From Streptomyces alanosinicus (lineage in GTDB: Bacteria; Actinomycetota; Actinomycetes; Streptomycetales; Streptomycetaceae): 64,000 nucleotides of DNA. The notes beneath the pieces were generated by a model. That model did not search any database, was not told the DNA's origin, and saw only the letters and a program-made list of their open reading frames with translations. Below, piece after piece: positions 1 through 8,417 of this stretch; positions within the stretch are counted from its first letter, which is position 1; each line of letters starts with the position of its first letter. The DNA lies in contig NZ_BMVG01000016.1 in the NCBI RefSeq assembly GCF_014650595.1, positions 1-64,000 of the forward strand, read 5' to 3'. A program made the position numbers and the translations under genes.

Positions 1-84
1 AGCACACTCATCAGCAGCCAGTGGGTGCGGGGGGTGATGTGGCGGGTACGGCTGTGGCGGAGCGGTGCGGCGGCGGTCGGTCAC
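1..84 (-). CDS. N-terminus of a membrane or secreted protein, cut by window edge
   Basis: Reading leftward from a GTG at 84 gives a short basic start (VTDRRRTAP). A better-looking continuation, RHSRTRHITPRTHWLLMSV, lies in a different frame, so there is either a one-base shift near position 60 or another start. The basic run before a hydrophobic stretch resembles the cytoplasmic start of a membrane-anchored Streptomyces polysaccharide deacetylase or glycosyltransferase. That identity is inferred from a few residues only. The gene lies just downstream of the 99-848 gene on the same strand. Confidence 0.3.
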   Translation of the reverse strand, partial: MTDRRRTAPPQPYPPHHPPHPLAADECA

Positions 85-98
85 GTCAGGGCCTTGGG

Positions 99-848
99 TC
101 ACTTCACGGGCTTGTGGGACGTCCCAAGGGCACGCCCCCGGGAGGAGGAGGTCGGGGTCGGACTGGCGGTGGCCGTCGGGGAAGTGGCCCTGGTGGGCGG
201 TGCGGTGGTCGCGGGGGCGGTCGAGGCTGTCGGCCGGACGGGCGGGGAGGTCCGCTGCGCCGTGGGGCGGGAGTCGGCGTGCCCTGCGGCGGAGCCCGCA
301 CGCCCCGCTGAGTGGCCGGGGGCGGGTGGGGAGTCGGAGGCGGTCACGCGGGGCGGCGCCCGGTGCGCGGAGTCCGGCTGCGGGACGAACGGGGCGCTGA
401 TGCCGGTGCCGCCCAGCACGGTGCTGACCAGCAGGGCGACATAGCCGCCGGCGGGGATCACCAGCAGCCGGGCGGCACGCAGCACACGGCGCCGGCGTCG
501 CCCCGAGACATCCACGAAGACCGGCCGCGCCGGCTCGCTCTCCGCCGTCTGCGACCCCGACCCCGATACCGACCCTGATACCGACCAGGGTGCCGGTGCC
601 GACTCCGGCGCGAAAGGGATGGGCTGGGTGTCGGCCTCGGGGTACGGCACGGTGAGGACGTCACCGTGGGCGGTGTCCCACGCCGTCGGGTGCGGCTGCG
701 TCCACTGCGTGTGTTGCGCCGGGGCCCTGGTCGGCGTGGCCGTCTCTGTGAAGGTGCCGCTGCTCTCGTGGCCGTAAGCAAAGGCGTACCCAGCACCGTC
801 GTACGGCTCCTCGCCGTACGCTCCGCCGCTTCCGTTCGTCCACTGCAC
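99..848 (-). CDS. Proline/threonine-rich single-pass membrane protein, unknown function
   Basis: A 249-residue protein with a GTG start preceded by a weak GGGG box. Residues 1-115 are hydrophilic and presumably cytoplasmic. A basic patch (SGRRRRRVLRAARLL) leads into one membrane helix at about 125-148. The tail is a low-complexity Ala/Pro/Ser/Thr segment typical of wall-spanning linkers. No catalytic motif is visible. It diverges from the sigma-factor gene and may be co-transcribed with the partial gene at the left edge. I do not recognise a named family. Confidence 0.65.
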   Translation of the reverse strand: MQWTNGSGGAYGEEPYDGAGYAFAYGHESSGTFTETATPTRAPAQHTQWTQPHPTAWDTAHGDVLTVPYPEADTQPIPFAPESAPAPWSVSGSVSGSGSQTAESEPARPVFVDVSGRRRRRVLRAARLLVIPAGGYVALLVSTVLGGTGISAPFVPQPDSAHRAPPRVTASDSPPAPGHSAGRAGSAAGHADSRPTAQRTSPPVRPTASTAPATTAPPTRATSPTATASPTPTSSSRGRALGTSHKPVK

Positions 849-1191
849 GAGTCGTGTCCCCTGTCCTGGACGGCCGATGTGGTCGCCTGTCTGAACAGAG
901 CGCGGCGGCCGGAACTGTTACACCTCACACACAACTCACGCCACGGACAGTCACTTCACCACCGTGTCTCCGCACTCGGCCGTCGTCACTCATGCCCCAA
1001 TGCCGGTCACGCCCCGACGTACGTGCAGCCGATCCACCGGCAGGCGCCGGGAGACCTGCGAGAACGGGCAGGCCTGAGGGTGCGTTGTGACATTTCTGTG
1101 GCGGCGGACGCTGGCCATCATGGGCCGTCGGTGCGATCGGAGCGCGGCGGACGGCAAGGACTCGCAATGAACCGGTGCGAAGAATGAACCG
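849..1191. other. Divergent promoter region, 343 bp, no gene seen
   Basis: Lies between a leftward membrane-protein gene and the rightward sigma-factor gene and must carry both promoters. I see no convincing coding sequence. A 16-bp direct repeat (AATGAACCGGTGCGAA) at 1166-1181 and 1183-1198 runs across the likely GTG start at 1192, so the sigma start may have been duplicated. Confidence 0.5.
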
Positions 1192-1851
1192 GTGCGAACG
1201 AGGAAAATCTTGGGCCAGGTACGGCAGCCCCGTCGTGTGCAGGCGCGCGACGGGGAACTGGGCGCGGCGGTCGCGCGGGCCCAGGACGGCGACGAGGCCG
1301 CCTTCACGGTCGCCTACCGGATCGTCCAACCGGGCCTGCTCGGCTACCTGCGCGGCATCGTCGGCGACGACGCAGAGGACGTGGCGTCCGACGCGTGGCT
1401 GGAGATAGCCCGCGACTTCGGGCGTTTCCAGGGCGACGGCGCGGGTTTTCGCGGCTGGACCGCGACCATCGCCCGGCACCGGGCGCTGGACCATCTGCGT
1501 CGCCAGCGTGTGCGGCCCCGGGCCGGAGGGACCGAACAGGATGTACTGGACCTGCCTGGTCCGCACAGCACCCATGAACAGGCGCTGGAGTCCCTCTCCA
1601 CCGAGCGGGCGCTGGAACTGGTCCGCGGATTGCCCCGGGACCAGGCAGAGGCCGTGCTCCTGCGGGTCGTGATCGGCCTGGACGGTCCCGCCGCCGCACG
1701 TGTCCTCGACAAGCGCCCGGGAGCGGTACGCACGGCTGGCCATCGGGGCCTGAAACGCCTCGCTCGCCAGCTCGGGATCGGTAGCGAGGTGGACGAGGGA
1801 ATGACAGATGTGACGGATGAGGATTCCCGCACGCTGGGGAAATCGAGATGA
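1192..1851 (+). CDS. ECF-type RNA polymerase sigma factor
   Basis: A 219-residue sigma-70 family regulator that would direct RNA polymerase to a small set of promoters. Region 2 spans about residues 30-95 and includes the stretch ending GFRGWTATIARHRALDHLRR, the helix that contacts the -10 element. Region 4 (about 135-190) contains LVRGLPRDQAEAVLLRVV and a helix-turn-helix. The preferred start is the GTG at 1192. The stop overlaps the next start (ATGA), so the following membrane protein is translationally coupled and is the likely anti-sigma partner. The targets are not shown by the sequence. The wall-anchored protein at 2819 is an obvious candidate. Confidence 0.9.
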   Translation: MRTRKILGQVRQPRRVQARDGELGAAVARAQDGDEAAFTVAYRIVQPGLLGYLRGIVGDDAEDVASDAWLEIARDFGRFQGDGAGFRGWTATIARHRALDHLRRQRVRPRAGGTEQDVLDLPGPHSTHEQALESLSTERALELVRGLPRDQAEAVLLRVVIGLDGPAAARVLDKRPGAVRTAGHRGLKRLARQLGIGSEVDEGMTDVTDEDSRTLGKSR

Positions 1852-2660
1852 ACGACAACAGCGGTCCGGCGGGCAGGGCAGACATGGGTGAACGGCTGAG
1901 CGGCGACGGAGTACCGGGCCGTCATCATGCGCAGCCTGGCGGCGCCGTGTCCGACTCGTGGGACGTGCGTGACGTCGCCACCCTGGAAACGGCCCTGGCC
2001 GCCGCCATACGCCAAGCCGATCTCGATCCCCAGGCCGAACGGCGGGCCGTGGCCGCCTTCCGGGCCGCCCGCGCCGCGAACCCGCACCGAGCACGTACCC
2101 GGCGCCGGGACGACTGGCGGGTGCCCGAGGAGCGGCGTGCCCGACGCCCGGTGAAGACAACGTTCGGCGTGGTGGTCGCCAGCCTCGCCCTGGGCGGTGT
2201 CGCCGTCGCGGCCATCGATTCCGTCAGCTCGCGTTCGGATCGGACAGGGGGCGACCAGGGGGCCGCGCGCCCGTCGGCGGCCGCTCCGGACCGGCCGGGC
2301 GATGCGGCCACGTCAACGTCCTCCGGTGGCTCCCGGCCGACGGGGAGGCCGGCCCCCGCCCGGGACACCGAAGCCCACTGCCGCGCCTACAAGCAGGTCC
2401 AGGGCCACGGCAGGACACTCGACGCGAAAGCCTGGCAGCGGCTCGTCGCGGCGGCCGGCGGCGAGGACGAGGTCGCCGCGTACTGCTCGGAGCAACTGCG
2501 GCGGGCGACGGCCGCTCCAGGCAAGTCCGCCGGCACGGGCAAGTCCGGCAAAGGCGCCGCAGGCACCGGCAACGGCACGTCCGACAGCAAGAGCGGGGGC
2601 ACGGACAAGGCAGCCGACAAGGGCCGAGCGAGCGGCCAGGGCGGCGGAAAGCACTCCTAG
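1848..2660 (+). CDS. Membrane protein, probable anti-sigma partner
   Basis: A 270-residue protein overlapping the sigma gene by 4 bp. Residues 35-75 form an amphipathic helical region (TLETALAAAIRQADLDPQAE), suitable for binding sigma inside the cell. A single membrane helix lies at about 105-123, and the extracytoplasmic tail is very Gly/Ser/Lys-rich with two cysteines (around HCRAY and YCSEQ). It lacks a zinc-binding HxxxCxxC anti-sigma motif. The anti-sigma role is inferred from coupling, topology and position, not from a recognised domain. Confidence 0.65.
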   Translation: MNDNSGPAGRADMGERLSGDGVPGRHHAQPGGAVSDSWDVRDVATLETALAAAIRQADLDPQAERRAVAAFRAARAANPHRARTRRRDDWRVPEERRARRPVKTTFGVVVASLALGGVAVAAIDSVSSRSDRTGGDQGAARPSAAAPDRPGDAATSTSSGGSRPTGRPAPARDTEAHCRAYKQVQGHGRTLDAKAWQRLVAAAGGEDEVAAYCSEQLRRATAAPGKSAGTGKSGKGAAGTGNGTSDSKSGGTDKAADKGRASGQGGGKHS

Positions 2661-2818
2661 CCCCCCGCTGTCGGCGTTCCGTTTGCGCTACACCATCCGG
2701 TGGCTTGTACGGAGGGTCATGCTATTTATGTCATCAAATTCCTATTTATTCCATTATCCAGGTGCTGGAGCTGCCCTGACCGAGTTCAGGCGTCCCCAAG
2801 TCGAGGAGAGTGGAAAAG

Positions 2819-3223
2819 ATGACGACATCGCCTAGATGGCGATCTGTAGCGGCATCGGCAGCCGCGGCCGCTGCGCTCTTCACCGCACCGCTGGCAGGTG
2901 CGGCGACCGCCCACGCCGACGGCAACCACCCCTACCCCCCGCATCCGACCCACACGCCATACCCTCCCTACCCGCCGAAGCCGCCGCGCCACCACGGTGA
3001 CAACGACTGCGACGAGTACGGACAAGACGGGCACGGACCGGACAAGGACGGCTGCGACGACGGCTGCGACGACCACGACCACGTCTGCGACATCGACGAC
3101 CAGCACCTCGCGCACACCGGTGCCGACCACACGAAAGAAGTGATCCTGAGTAGTGCAGCCGCGGCTCTGATCGCAGCGGGTGCCGGCACGATTCTGATCG
3201 TGCGTCGTCGCAGCAACTCATGA
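2819..3223 (+). CDS. Small LAxTG wall-anchored protein, Asp/His/Cys-rich
   Basis: A 134-residue secreted protein. The ATG at 2819 is preferred because GAGGAG at 2803-2808 sits about 10 bases upstream; the GTG at 2810 is too close. It has a signal peptide ending near TAHA, then a Pro/Tyr/His-rich stretch, then an acidic segment with four cysteines and many Asp and His residues. A C-terminal sorting signal LAHTG follows, with a hydrophobic helix and an RRRS tail. LAxTG is the motif of class E sortases, so it should be covalently attached to peptidoglycan. The Asp/His/Cys segment suggests metal binding (inference). An AT-rich stretch at 2718-2760 upstream may hold the promoter. Confidence 0.85.
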   Translation: MTTSPRWRSVAASAAAAAALFTAPLAGAATAHADGNHPYPPHPTHTPYPPYPPKPPRHHGDNDCDEYGQDGHGPDKDGCDDGCDDHDHVCDIDDQHLAHTGADHTKEVILSSAAAALIAAGAGTILIVRRRSNS

Positions 3224-3280
3224 CGCTGCCCGAGGCCCGTCCGTCTTCCCCTCTCGGGCGCCCCGGTCGCCCGCCGGACG

Positions 3281-3602
3281 CGCCCCGGGCACGTCGGCGC
3301 GTTCACGGCCGACCGGATCGAGATGGTCGGCAGCCACGCGGACATCGACCTCGGAGCCGAGTTCACAGCCCAGTACGGGAACAACGGACCCCAAAGCCTC
3401 TGGGCCAACTCCAACATGAGCCCGCGCTTTCCGGACGCGGCCCGCATCTGGTCCGCGGACTGGCGGAGCCACAGCGGTCAGCGCCTCGACGGTGCGATGG
3501 CCATCGACCCCTCCGCCCTCGGCATGCTGCTCCGCGCCACCGGGCCCGCCCGGCTGCCCGACGGCACCGAACTCAGCGCCGACAACGCCGCGGACACCAC
3601 GG
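3281..3602 (+). pseudogene. DUF4012 protein remnant
   Basis: The readable frame contains VDLG-like, LYG-like and LWANSNMSPRFPDAARIW motifs, then LDGAMAIDPSALGMLLRATG and LPDGTELSADNA. These are characteristic of the DUF4012 family found in actinobacterial exopolysaccharide clusters. Families of this type are several hundred residues long. Only about 105 residues remain, with no start and no C-terminus. The similarity stops at about 3602, where a convergent phosphatase fragment begins. Confidence 0.75.
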
Positions 3603-3887
3603 CAACCGCACCGCGGCGTCCCGGTGACACCGCTCCAGGCCCAGCACCAGGTCGGCCCGCTCCACATGGCCGGCGCGCAGGCGCCGTGCGGTGAAGTCCC
3701 CTGCCTCCGCGCCCAGTTCGGCGATGATCGCGCGCGTCACGGCGTCCAGCGGAGCCGGCCGGGCCTCGGTGCCCGCGCTGCGGACATGGAAATCGGGCTC
3801 GGGAAGCGCGGCGGCCAGGAGCCGTTCCGCGACCGGTGAACGGTGCCGGTTGCCGGTGCAGACGAACAGCACCTCGAAGGCGGTCAC
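3573..3887 (-). pseudogene. Truncated low-molecular-weight protein-tyrosine phosphatase
   Basis: From a GTG at 3887, behind GGTGAGGG, the protein shows the P-loop VCTGNRHRSPVAERLL. This is the CX5R(S/T) signature of low-molecular-weight tyrosine phosphatases, which dephosphorylate BY-kinases and UDP-sugar enzymes in exopolysaccharide systems. Similarity holds through ADLVLGLERCHRDAAVRL and then ends abruptly at about 3602. The frame runs 10 meaningless residues into the DUF4012 fragment. The C-terminal Asp general acid (DPxx motif) is missing, so it should be inactive. It lies just downstream of its probable substrate, the kinase gene. Confidence 0.8.
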
Positions 3888-3936
3888 CGGGCCCTCACCT
3901 CGTGGATGACGACAGGGCGGCTGTCGGCGGGGCGGC

Positions 3937-5391
3937 TCATTTCTCACCGGTGGGAGACAGCGGGGCCGCCGCGGTCGGCCCCTCGCCCTGGGCCGGCGGA
4001 CGGGGCACGGGCACCTCGGCCGAAGCGTAGCCGTAGCCGTACTCCTTGCCCTTGAAGGCAGGGGACATGCTGAAGACGGCGCCCAGGACGCGTACGCCGA
4101 TCCGGCTCAGCGAATCGGCCGCGTTGCGGATCTGCTCCCGGCCGGTCTTGGAGGCCCGTACGACGAGCAGTACTCCGTCGGCGAGCGGGGCGAGGCTGAC
4201 GGTGTCGGCGACCGGCAGTACCGGAGCGCTGTCCACGGCGACCACGTCGTAGGTGTCGGCGAGTTCGCGCAACAACTCGGCCATCCGGCCGCAGGCGAGC
4301 AGTTCGGTCGGATGGGGCGGCAGTGGACCACTGGTGAGCACCGTCAGCCTGCCGCCGGCCTGCTGCGCCACGTCCTCGACGCCGGCCTGGCCGATGAGCA
4401 CCGTGGTCAGCCCGGCCCCCTCGACCAGCCCGAAGGTACCGGCGACGGACGGGCGGCGCAGGTCGGCGTCGATCAGACAGGTTCGCATACCCGCGTCGGC
4501 AAGCGCGAGTGCCAGGTTGACGGAGGTGGTGGTCTTTCCTTCCCCGGTCACCGGGCTGGTCACGACGATCACCCGCGGCCGGTCGTCGACCTGCGCGAAC
4601 TGCAGGTTGGCGCGCAGTTTACGGAAGGCTTCGGCACGCGCGGAGCTGCTGAGGGTGTTCATCGCGACCCTCTGCTGGGCCGCCCCCCTGTCGTAGGGGA
4701 TGGAGCCGAGGACCGGCAACGAGGTCAGCTCTCCGAGGGCGTCACTCGTCTTGATCGTGGTGTCGAGGGCCTCGCGCAGCGCCACGAGTCCGGCGGCGAG
4801 CAGCGATCCGCCGACCAGCCCGGCAGCGAGGTCGAGCAGCCGCTTCGGGGAGACCGGATGCGTCGGGACGCTCGCCGGCTCGGTCACGCCGAGCGAAACA
4901 GGCGACGCCGGGGACTCGGATGCGGAAGCGCCCTCGCGCGGGGCGCGGTTCGTCTTCGGTGTCTCCAAGCGCTCGACCACGGCGGCGAAGTGCTTCGCCA
5001 CGGCGTCGGCGATGCGCGCCGCACGTGACGGAATCCCGTCGCGCACCGTGATGTCGATGAGCACGGTGTTGAGTGGGGCCTCGGCGGTGATCCGGGACGC
5101 GAGCTGTTCCGGCGTGTCCTTGAGCCACAGTTCGCGCACGACGGGCTCGGTGACCTGTCGAGTAGCCACGATCGCCGCATACGACTGACACGGGCCTGGG
5201 AGAAGGACTGCCCCTGGTTCAGTTCAGCGGTGTGCACCGGACCGGGTGGCGACGAAGAGCTGGGTACGGGCCGCATAGACCGGTGTGCTCACGGCAATCG
5301 CCGCCTCGGCCGCGACGACACCGAGCATCAGACAGATCAGGATGGTCGGCCAGCGCCTGGCCAGCACTTTGAGATATCCACGAAGGTCCAA
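3937..5391 (-). pseudogene. Exopolysaccharide chain-length determinant/tyrosine autokinase, frameshifted
   Basis: The original start is TTG at 5391, with GAGGGG at 5398-5403. The Wzz-like N-terminus reads MDLRGYLKVLARRW, a membrane helix, then TPVYAARTQLFVATRSG. Two indels near 5175-5215 break the frame around AELNQGQSFSQARV. An uninterrupted 410-residue frame follows from 5169. It includes a second membrane helix, Walker A SPVTGEGKTTT, Walker A' LIDADLRRP, Walker B VVAVDSAP and a short Tyr-containing tail (KGKEYGYGYAS) for autophosphorylation. The family couples polymerisation and export of polysaccharide. The kinase half could still be made from an internal start. Confidence 0.85.
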
Positions 5392-5649
5392 CGTGTACCC
5401 CTCAGAGAACTGGAGATGTCACCTTTTGGAAATTCGACAGAGAATAGCCAGCCCAGAATAGGTGCAGACACTCCATGCGTCTGGCAGCCACGACAGCATG
5501 GTCGTACGGGATGCGGATATCCATGAGCCGATCGAGGGAAAAGCCCCCCGGAAACGCAGCGAGCCAAGACGTTTCACCACTGAATTACACCCGGCCCGGC
5601 AGCAATATGCCTGACGGCGGGACGGCATGTCTGATGGAGCAGGGGTTTT

Positions 5650-6967
5650 ATGAGTAGGACAATCGTGAACGAGGTCGGATCCGAATCCGGTACGGCATCA
5701 CGCAAACTGCATATCGTGTTGGTCTCCTTCGCCTGCGATCCGACGCGCGGGAGTGAACCGGCCATCGGGTGGGGCTGGGCCGAGTCGCTGGCGAAGCGCG
5801 GGCACACCGTGGACGTCCTGACCCACCCCGAGTACGACAACGAGCGGAACATCAAGCAGCGAGTGGCGGAGCTGGGGGCGCTCGGCGAACGCATCAGAGT
5901 GCATGTCGTCCCCCTTCCGCGGGCCCCTTCGTGGACCGGGCTGCTGCCCGGCTGCCTGAGCGACATGGCCAAAGAGGTCAAGAGCTACGACGGCTGGCAG
6001 CGCGAGGCCCTGGCCTACGCCCGCGGGCGGGGCCTCGGCCGCGCCGACCTCGTACACCACGTCTCCTACGGATCCCTGCAGGGCGGCAGCGCGTTGCGTC
6101 GCCCGGGCCCTCCCCTGGTGTTCGGTCCCGTCGGCGGTGGCCAGACCGCCCCGCGCAGTCACCGGCGTTTCATGGGCACCGCCTATTGGCAGGAGGCGCT
6201 GCGGACTCTCGTGTGGGTGCGCTGCCTCAGCCGTCGGCCGTCATGCCGCAGGGCGCTGCGCAAGGCCGCGGTGGTCCTCACCACCAACCGGGACACCGAG
6301 CGGCTTGCTCGGCGCCTGAGCCGTACCACCACCCATCTGATGCTGGCCGACGGCATCCAGGAGTCTCTGATCCGAGAGCCGGCGGAGACTCGGCCGGCTC
6401 GCCCGGACCGCCCGCCCACCGTTCTGTGGGTCGGCAGGCTGCATCCCCGTAAAACCCCTGAACTCGCGGTGCGCGCGATCGCGCATCTCCGGGTGGAATT
6501 CCCGGACGCCCGCCTCGTGATCCTCGGTGACGGGCCTCTGCGACAGCCTCTGGAACGACTCGCCCGCCGCCTCGGTGTGGGTGAATCCGTCGAATTCCGT
6601 GGTCTGCTGCCCCGGGCGCAGGTTTTCCAAGCCTGCGACGACGCTGATGCCTTTCTGATGACACGTCTGCGGGATTCCTCCAGTACACAGACTCTGGAAG
6701 CGTGGGCCAGAGGTCTTCCCGTCGTTCATCTCGGCCACCACGGCATCAGTGATTTCTCGGCACCGGGCGGGGCGGTCTCGGTGCCGCTCGGCAGCCCCGC
6801 GGATCTGCCTCAGCGCATCGCCTGGGCCCTCAGCGGTGTGCTCAAGGAGCAGCAGACCCGGCACTGCATGGAACGAGGCACTGTCGTGGGCGCGGAAGCA
6901 CACATACATGGCAAAAGCGGAAATCACCGAAAGGCTCTATCACGCCATCCTGTCCACCGAGAGATGA
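5650..6967 (+). pseudogene. GT4-family glycosyltransferase, frameshifted near C-terminus
   Basis: A GT-B fold glycosyltransferase that would add a sugar to a lipid-linked polysaccharide precursor. The N-terminal domain has the acceptor-side glycine motif (PTRGSEPAIGWGWAE). The donor domain has LWVGRLHPRKTPELAVRA, LVILGDGPLRQPLERLA and a probable second acidic region (SSTQTLEAWARGLPVV). The expected C-terminus, ALSWARKHTYMAKAEITERL, lies in another frame and ends at 6967. A one-base shift at about 6870-6890 therefore extends the literal frame to 6993 with nonsense residues. The gene diverges from the kinase and converges on ugd. Confidence 0.8.
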
Positions 6968-7007
6968 CACCGAGAAATGACGCGGAGAGATGACACCGAG
7001 AGCTGAC
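6956..7007. repeat. 13-bp tandem repeat, four copies, at the end of the GT4 gene
   Basis: Four near-identical 13-bp units (consensus ACCGAGAGATGAC) fill 6956-6968, 6969-6981, 6982-6994 and 6995-7007. Each contains TGA. Because 13 is not a multiple of 3, stops occur in all three forward frames. The repeat covers the native stop of the glycosyltransferase and reaches the stop of ugd. Confidence 0.85.
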
Positions 7008-7008
7008 G

Positions 7009-8397
7009 CTACCCCGGGCCGCAGCCCAGATCGACAGATGTCACCTGGTCGACGGCCGCCTGCTGGCTCGGCAGCGCGGGCGCTGTCGGCCGGCCGAGCG
7101 CCCGCAGGGTCCAGCCGGCCGACCGCCACAGCGACGCGTCGAGGGCGTTGCGCGCGTCGAGGATCTTCCGTGCGGGTGTCACAACGGCGAGCGCGGCCGG
7201 ATCGATGCGACGGTAGTCGGCCCACTCGGTCAGATGAAGGATGAGATCGACGCCCAGACATGCCTTCTTCACATCGTGGACGTAATCGAGCATGGGCAGA
7301 ACGGCCCGGGCGTTGTCCATCCCCTCAGGGTCGTGGAGCCGTACGTCCGCGCCCTCCCGGTGGATCGCACCGGCGACGGCCAGCGCGGGCGAGTCGCGGA
7401 CATCGTCGCTGTCCGGCTTGAACGTGGCCCCGAGAACGGCGATGCGGCGGCCGACGAACCCTCCGCCCACCATGTCCCGGGCGATGTCGACAGTGCGCTG
7501 TCGCTGCCGCGAGTTGATCTCGTCGATCTCATGGAGAAACGACACCGCGCCGCCGACGCCGAGTTCGTCAGCGCGGGCTGTGAACGCTCTGATGTCCTTG
7601 GGCAGGCACCCGCCTCCGAAGCCGAGGCCCGCGGAGAGGAACCGCCGGCCGATTCGGCTGTCGTACCCGAGGGCGTCGGCCAGGGTGGTGACATCGGCAC
7701 CCGTGGCATCGCAGACCTCCGCCATGGCGTTGATGAACGAGATCTTCGTGGCGAGGAACGAGTTCGCCGCGCCTTTGACCAGCTCGGCTGTCGCCGGGTC
7801 CGTGCTGATGTACGGCACGCCGTCGCTCAGCATCGGTGCGTACACCTCGCGCAGGATCTGGTCGGCCCGCTGCGACATGACGCCGACCACCAGCCGCTCC
7901 GGGCGGAGCGTGTCCTGCACCGCGTAGCCCTCCCTGAGGAACTCCGGGTTCCAGGCGACCTCGACGTTCGTCCCTTCCGGAGCGAGCTCCTGGACACGCG
8001 CGGCCAGCCGGGCCGTCGTTCCCGCGGGCACCGTGGACTTGCCCACGATCAGGCAGCGGCCGCGCAGTCGGGGTGCCAGTCCGTCGACGACGGCGTCGAC
8101 CGCCCGCAGATCGCAGGACAGCCCGTCGCGACGCTGCGGCGTGCTCACACACACGAAGTGCACATCGCCGAACTCCGCGGCCTCGCTGAGGGAGGTGGAG
8201 AAGCGCAGCCTCCCGGAGGCGACGGTTCTGCCCAGAATTTCCTGCAGTCCTGGCTCGTGGATGGGGACCCGGCCTTCGCCGAGGGCCGTGATCTTCTCGA
8301 CGTCGATGTCGACACCGAGCACCTCGTGCCCGATGTCCGCCATGCACGCGGCGTGCACGGCGCCGAGGTAGCCCGTTCCGATGACGGTCACTCGCAT
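7009..8397 (-). CDS. ugd: UDP-glucose 6-dehydrogenase
   Basis: Oxidises UDP-glucose to UDP-glucuronate with two NAD+. The 462-residue protein starts at the ATG at 8397, just after GGGGTGAG. It has the N-terminal Rossmann motif VIGTGYLGAVHAACMA, the STVPAGT loop and NPEFLREG. The catalytic Cys lies in LGFGGGCLPKDIRA, and the C-terminal domain contains LGATFKPDSDDVRDS. Length and motifs are normal. It is the last gene of an apparently intact operon uxs-galE-ugd with gaps of 10 and 20 bp. Together they give UDP-GlcA, UDP-Xyl and UDP-Gal or UDP-Ara for surface glycan. Confidence 0.95.
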   Translation of the reverse strand: MRVTVIGTGYLGAVHAACMADIGHEVLGVDIDVEKITALGEGRVPIHEPGLQEILGRTVASGRLRFSTSLSEAAEFGDVHFVCVSTPQRRDGLSCDLRAVDAVVDGLAPRLRGRCLIVGKSTVPAGTTARLAARVQELAPEGTNVEVAWNPEFLREGYAVQDTLRPERLVVGVMSQRADQILREVYAPMLSDGVPYISTDPATAELVKGAANSFLATKISFINAMAEVCDATGADVTTLADALGYDSRIGRRFLSAGLGFGGGCLPKDIRAFTARADELGVGGAVSFLHEIDEINSRQRQRTVDIARDMVGGGFVGRRIAVLGATFKPDSDDVRDSPALAVAGAIHREGADVRLHDPEGMDNARAVLPMLDYVHDVKKACLGVDLILHLTEWADYRRIDPAALAVVTPARKILDARNALDASLWRSAGWTLRALGRPTAPALPSQQAAVDQVTSVDLGCGPG

Positions 8398-8417
8398 CTT
8401 GCTCACCCCATGCTGTG

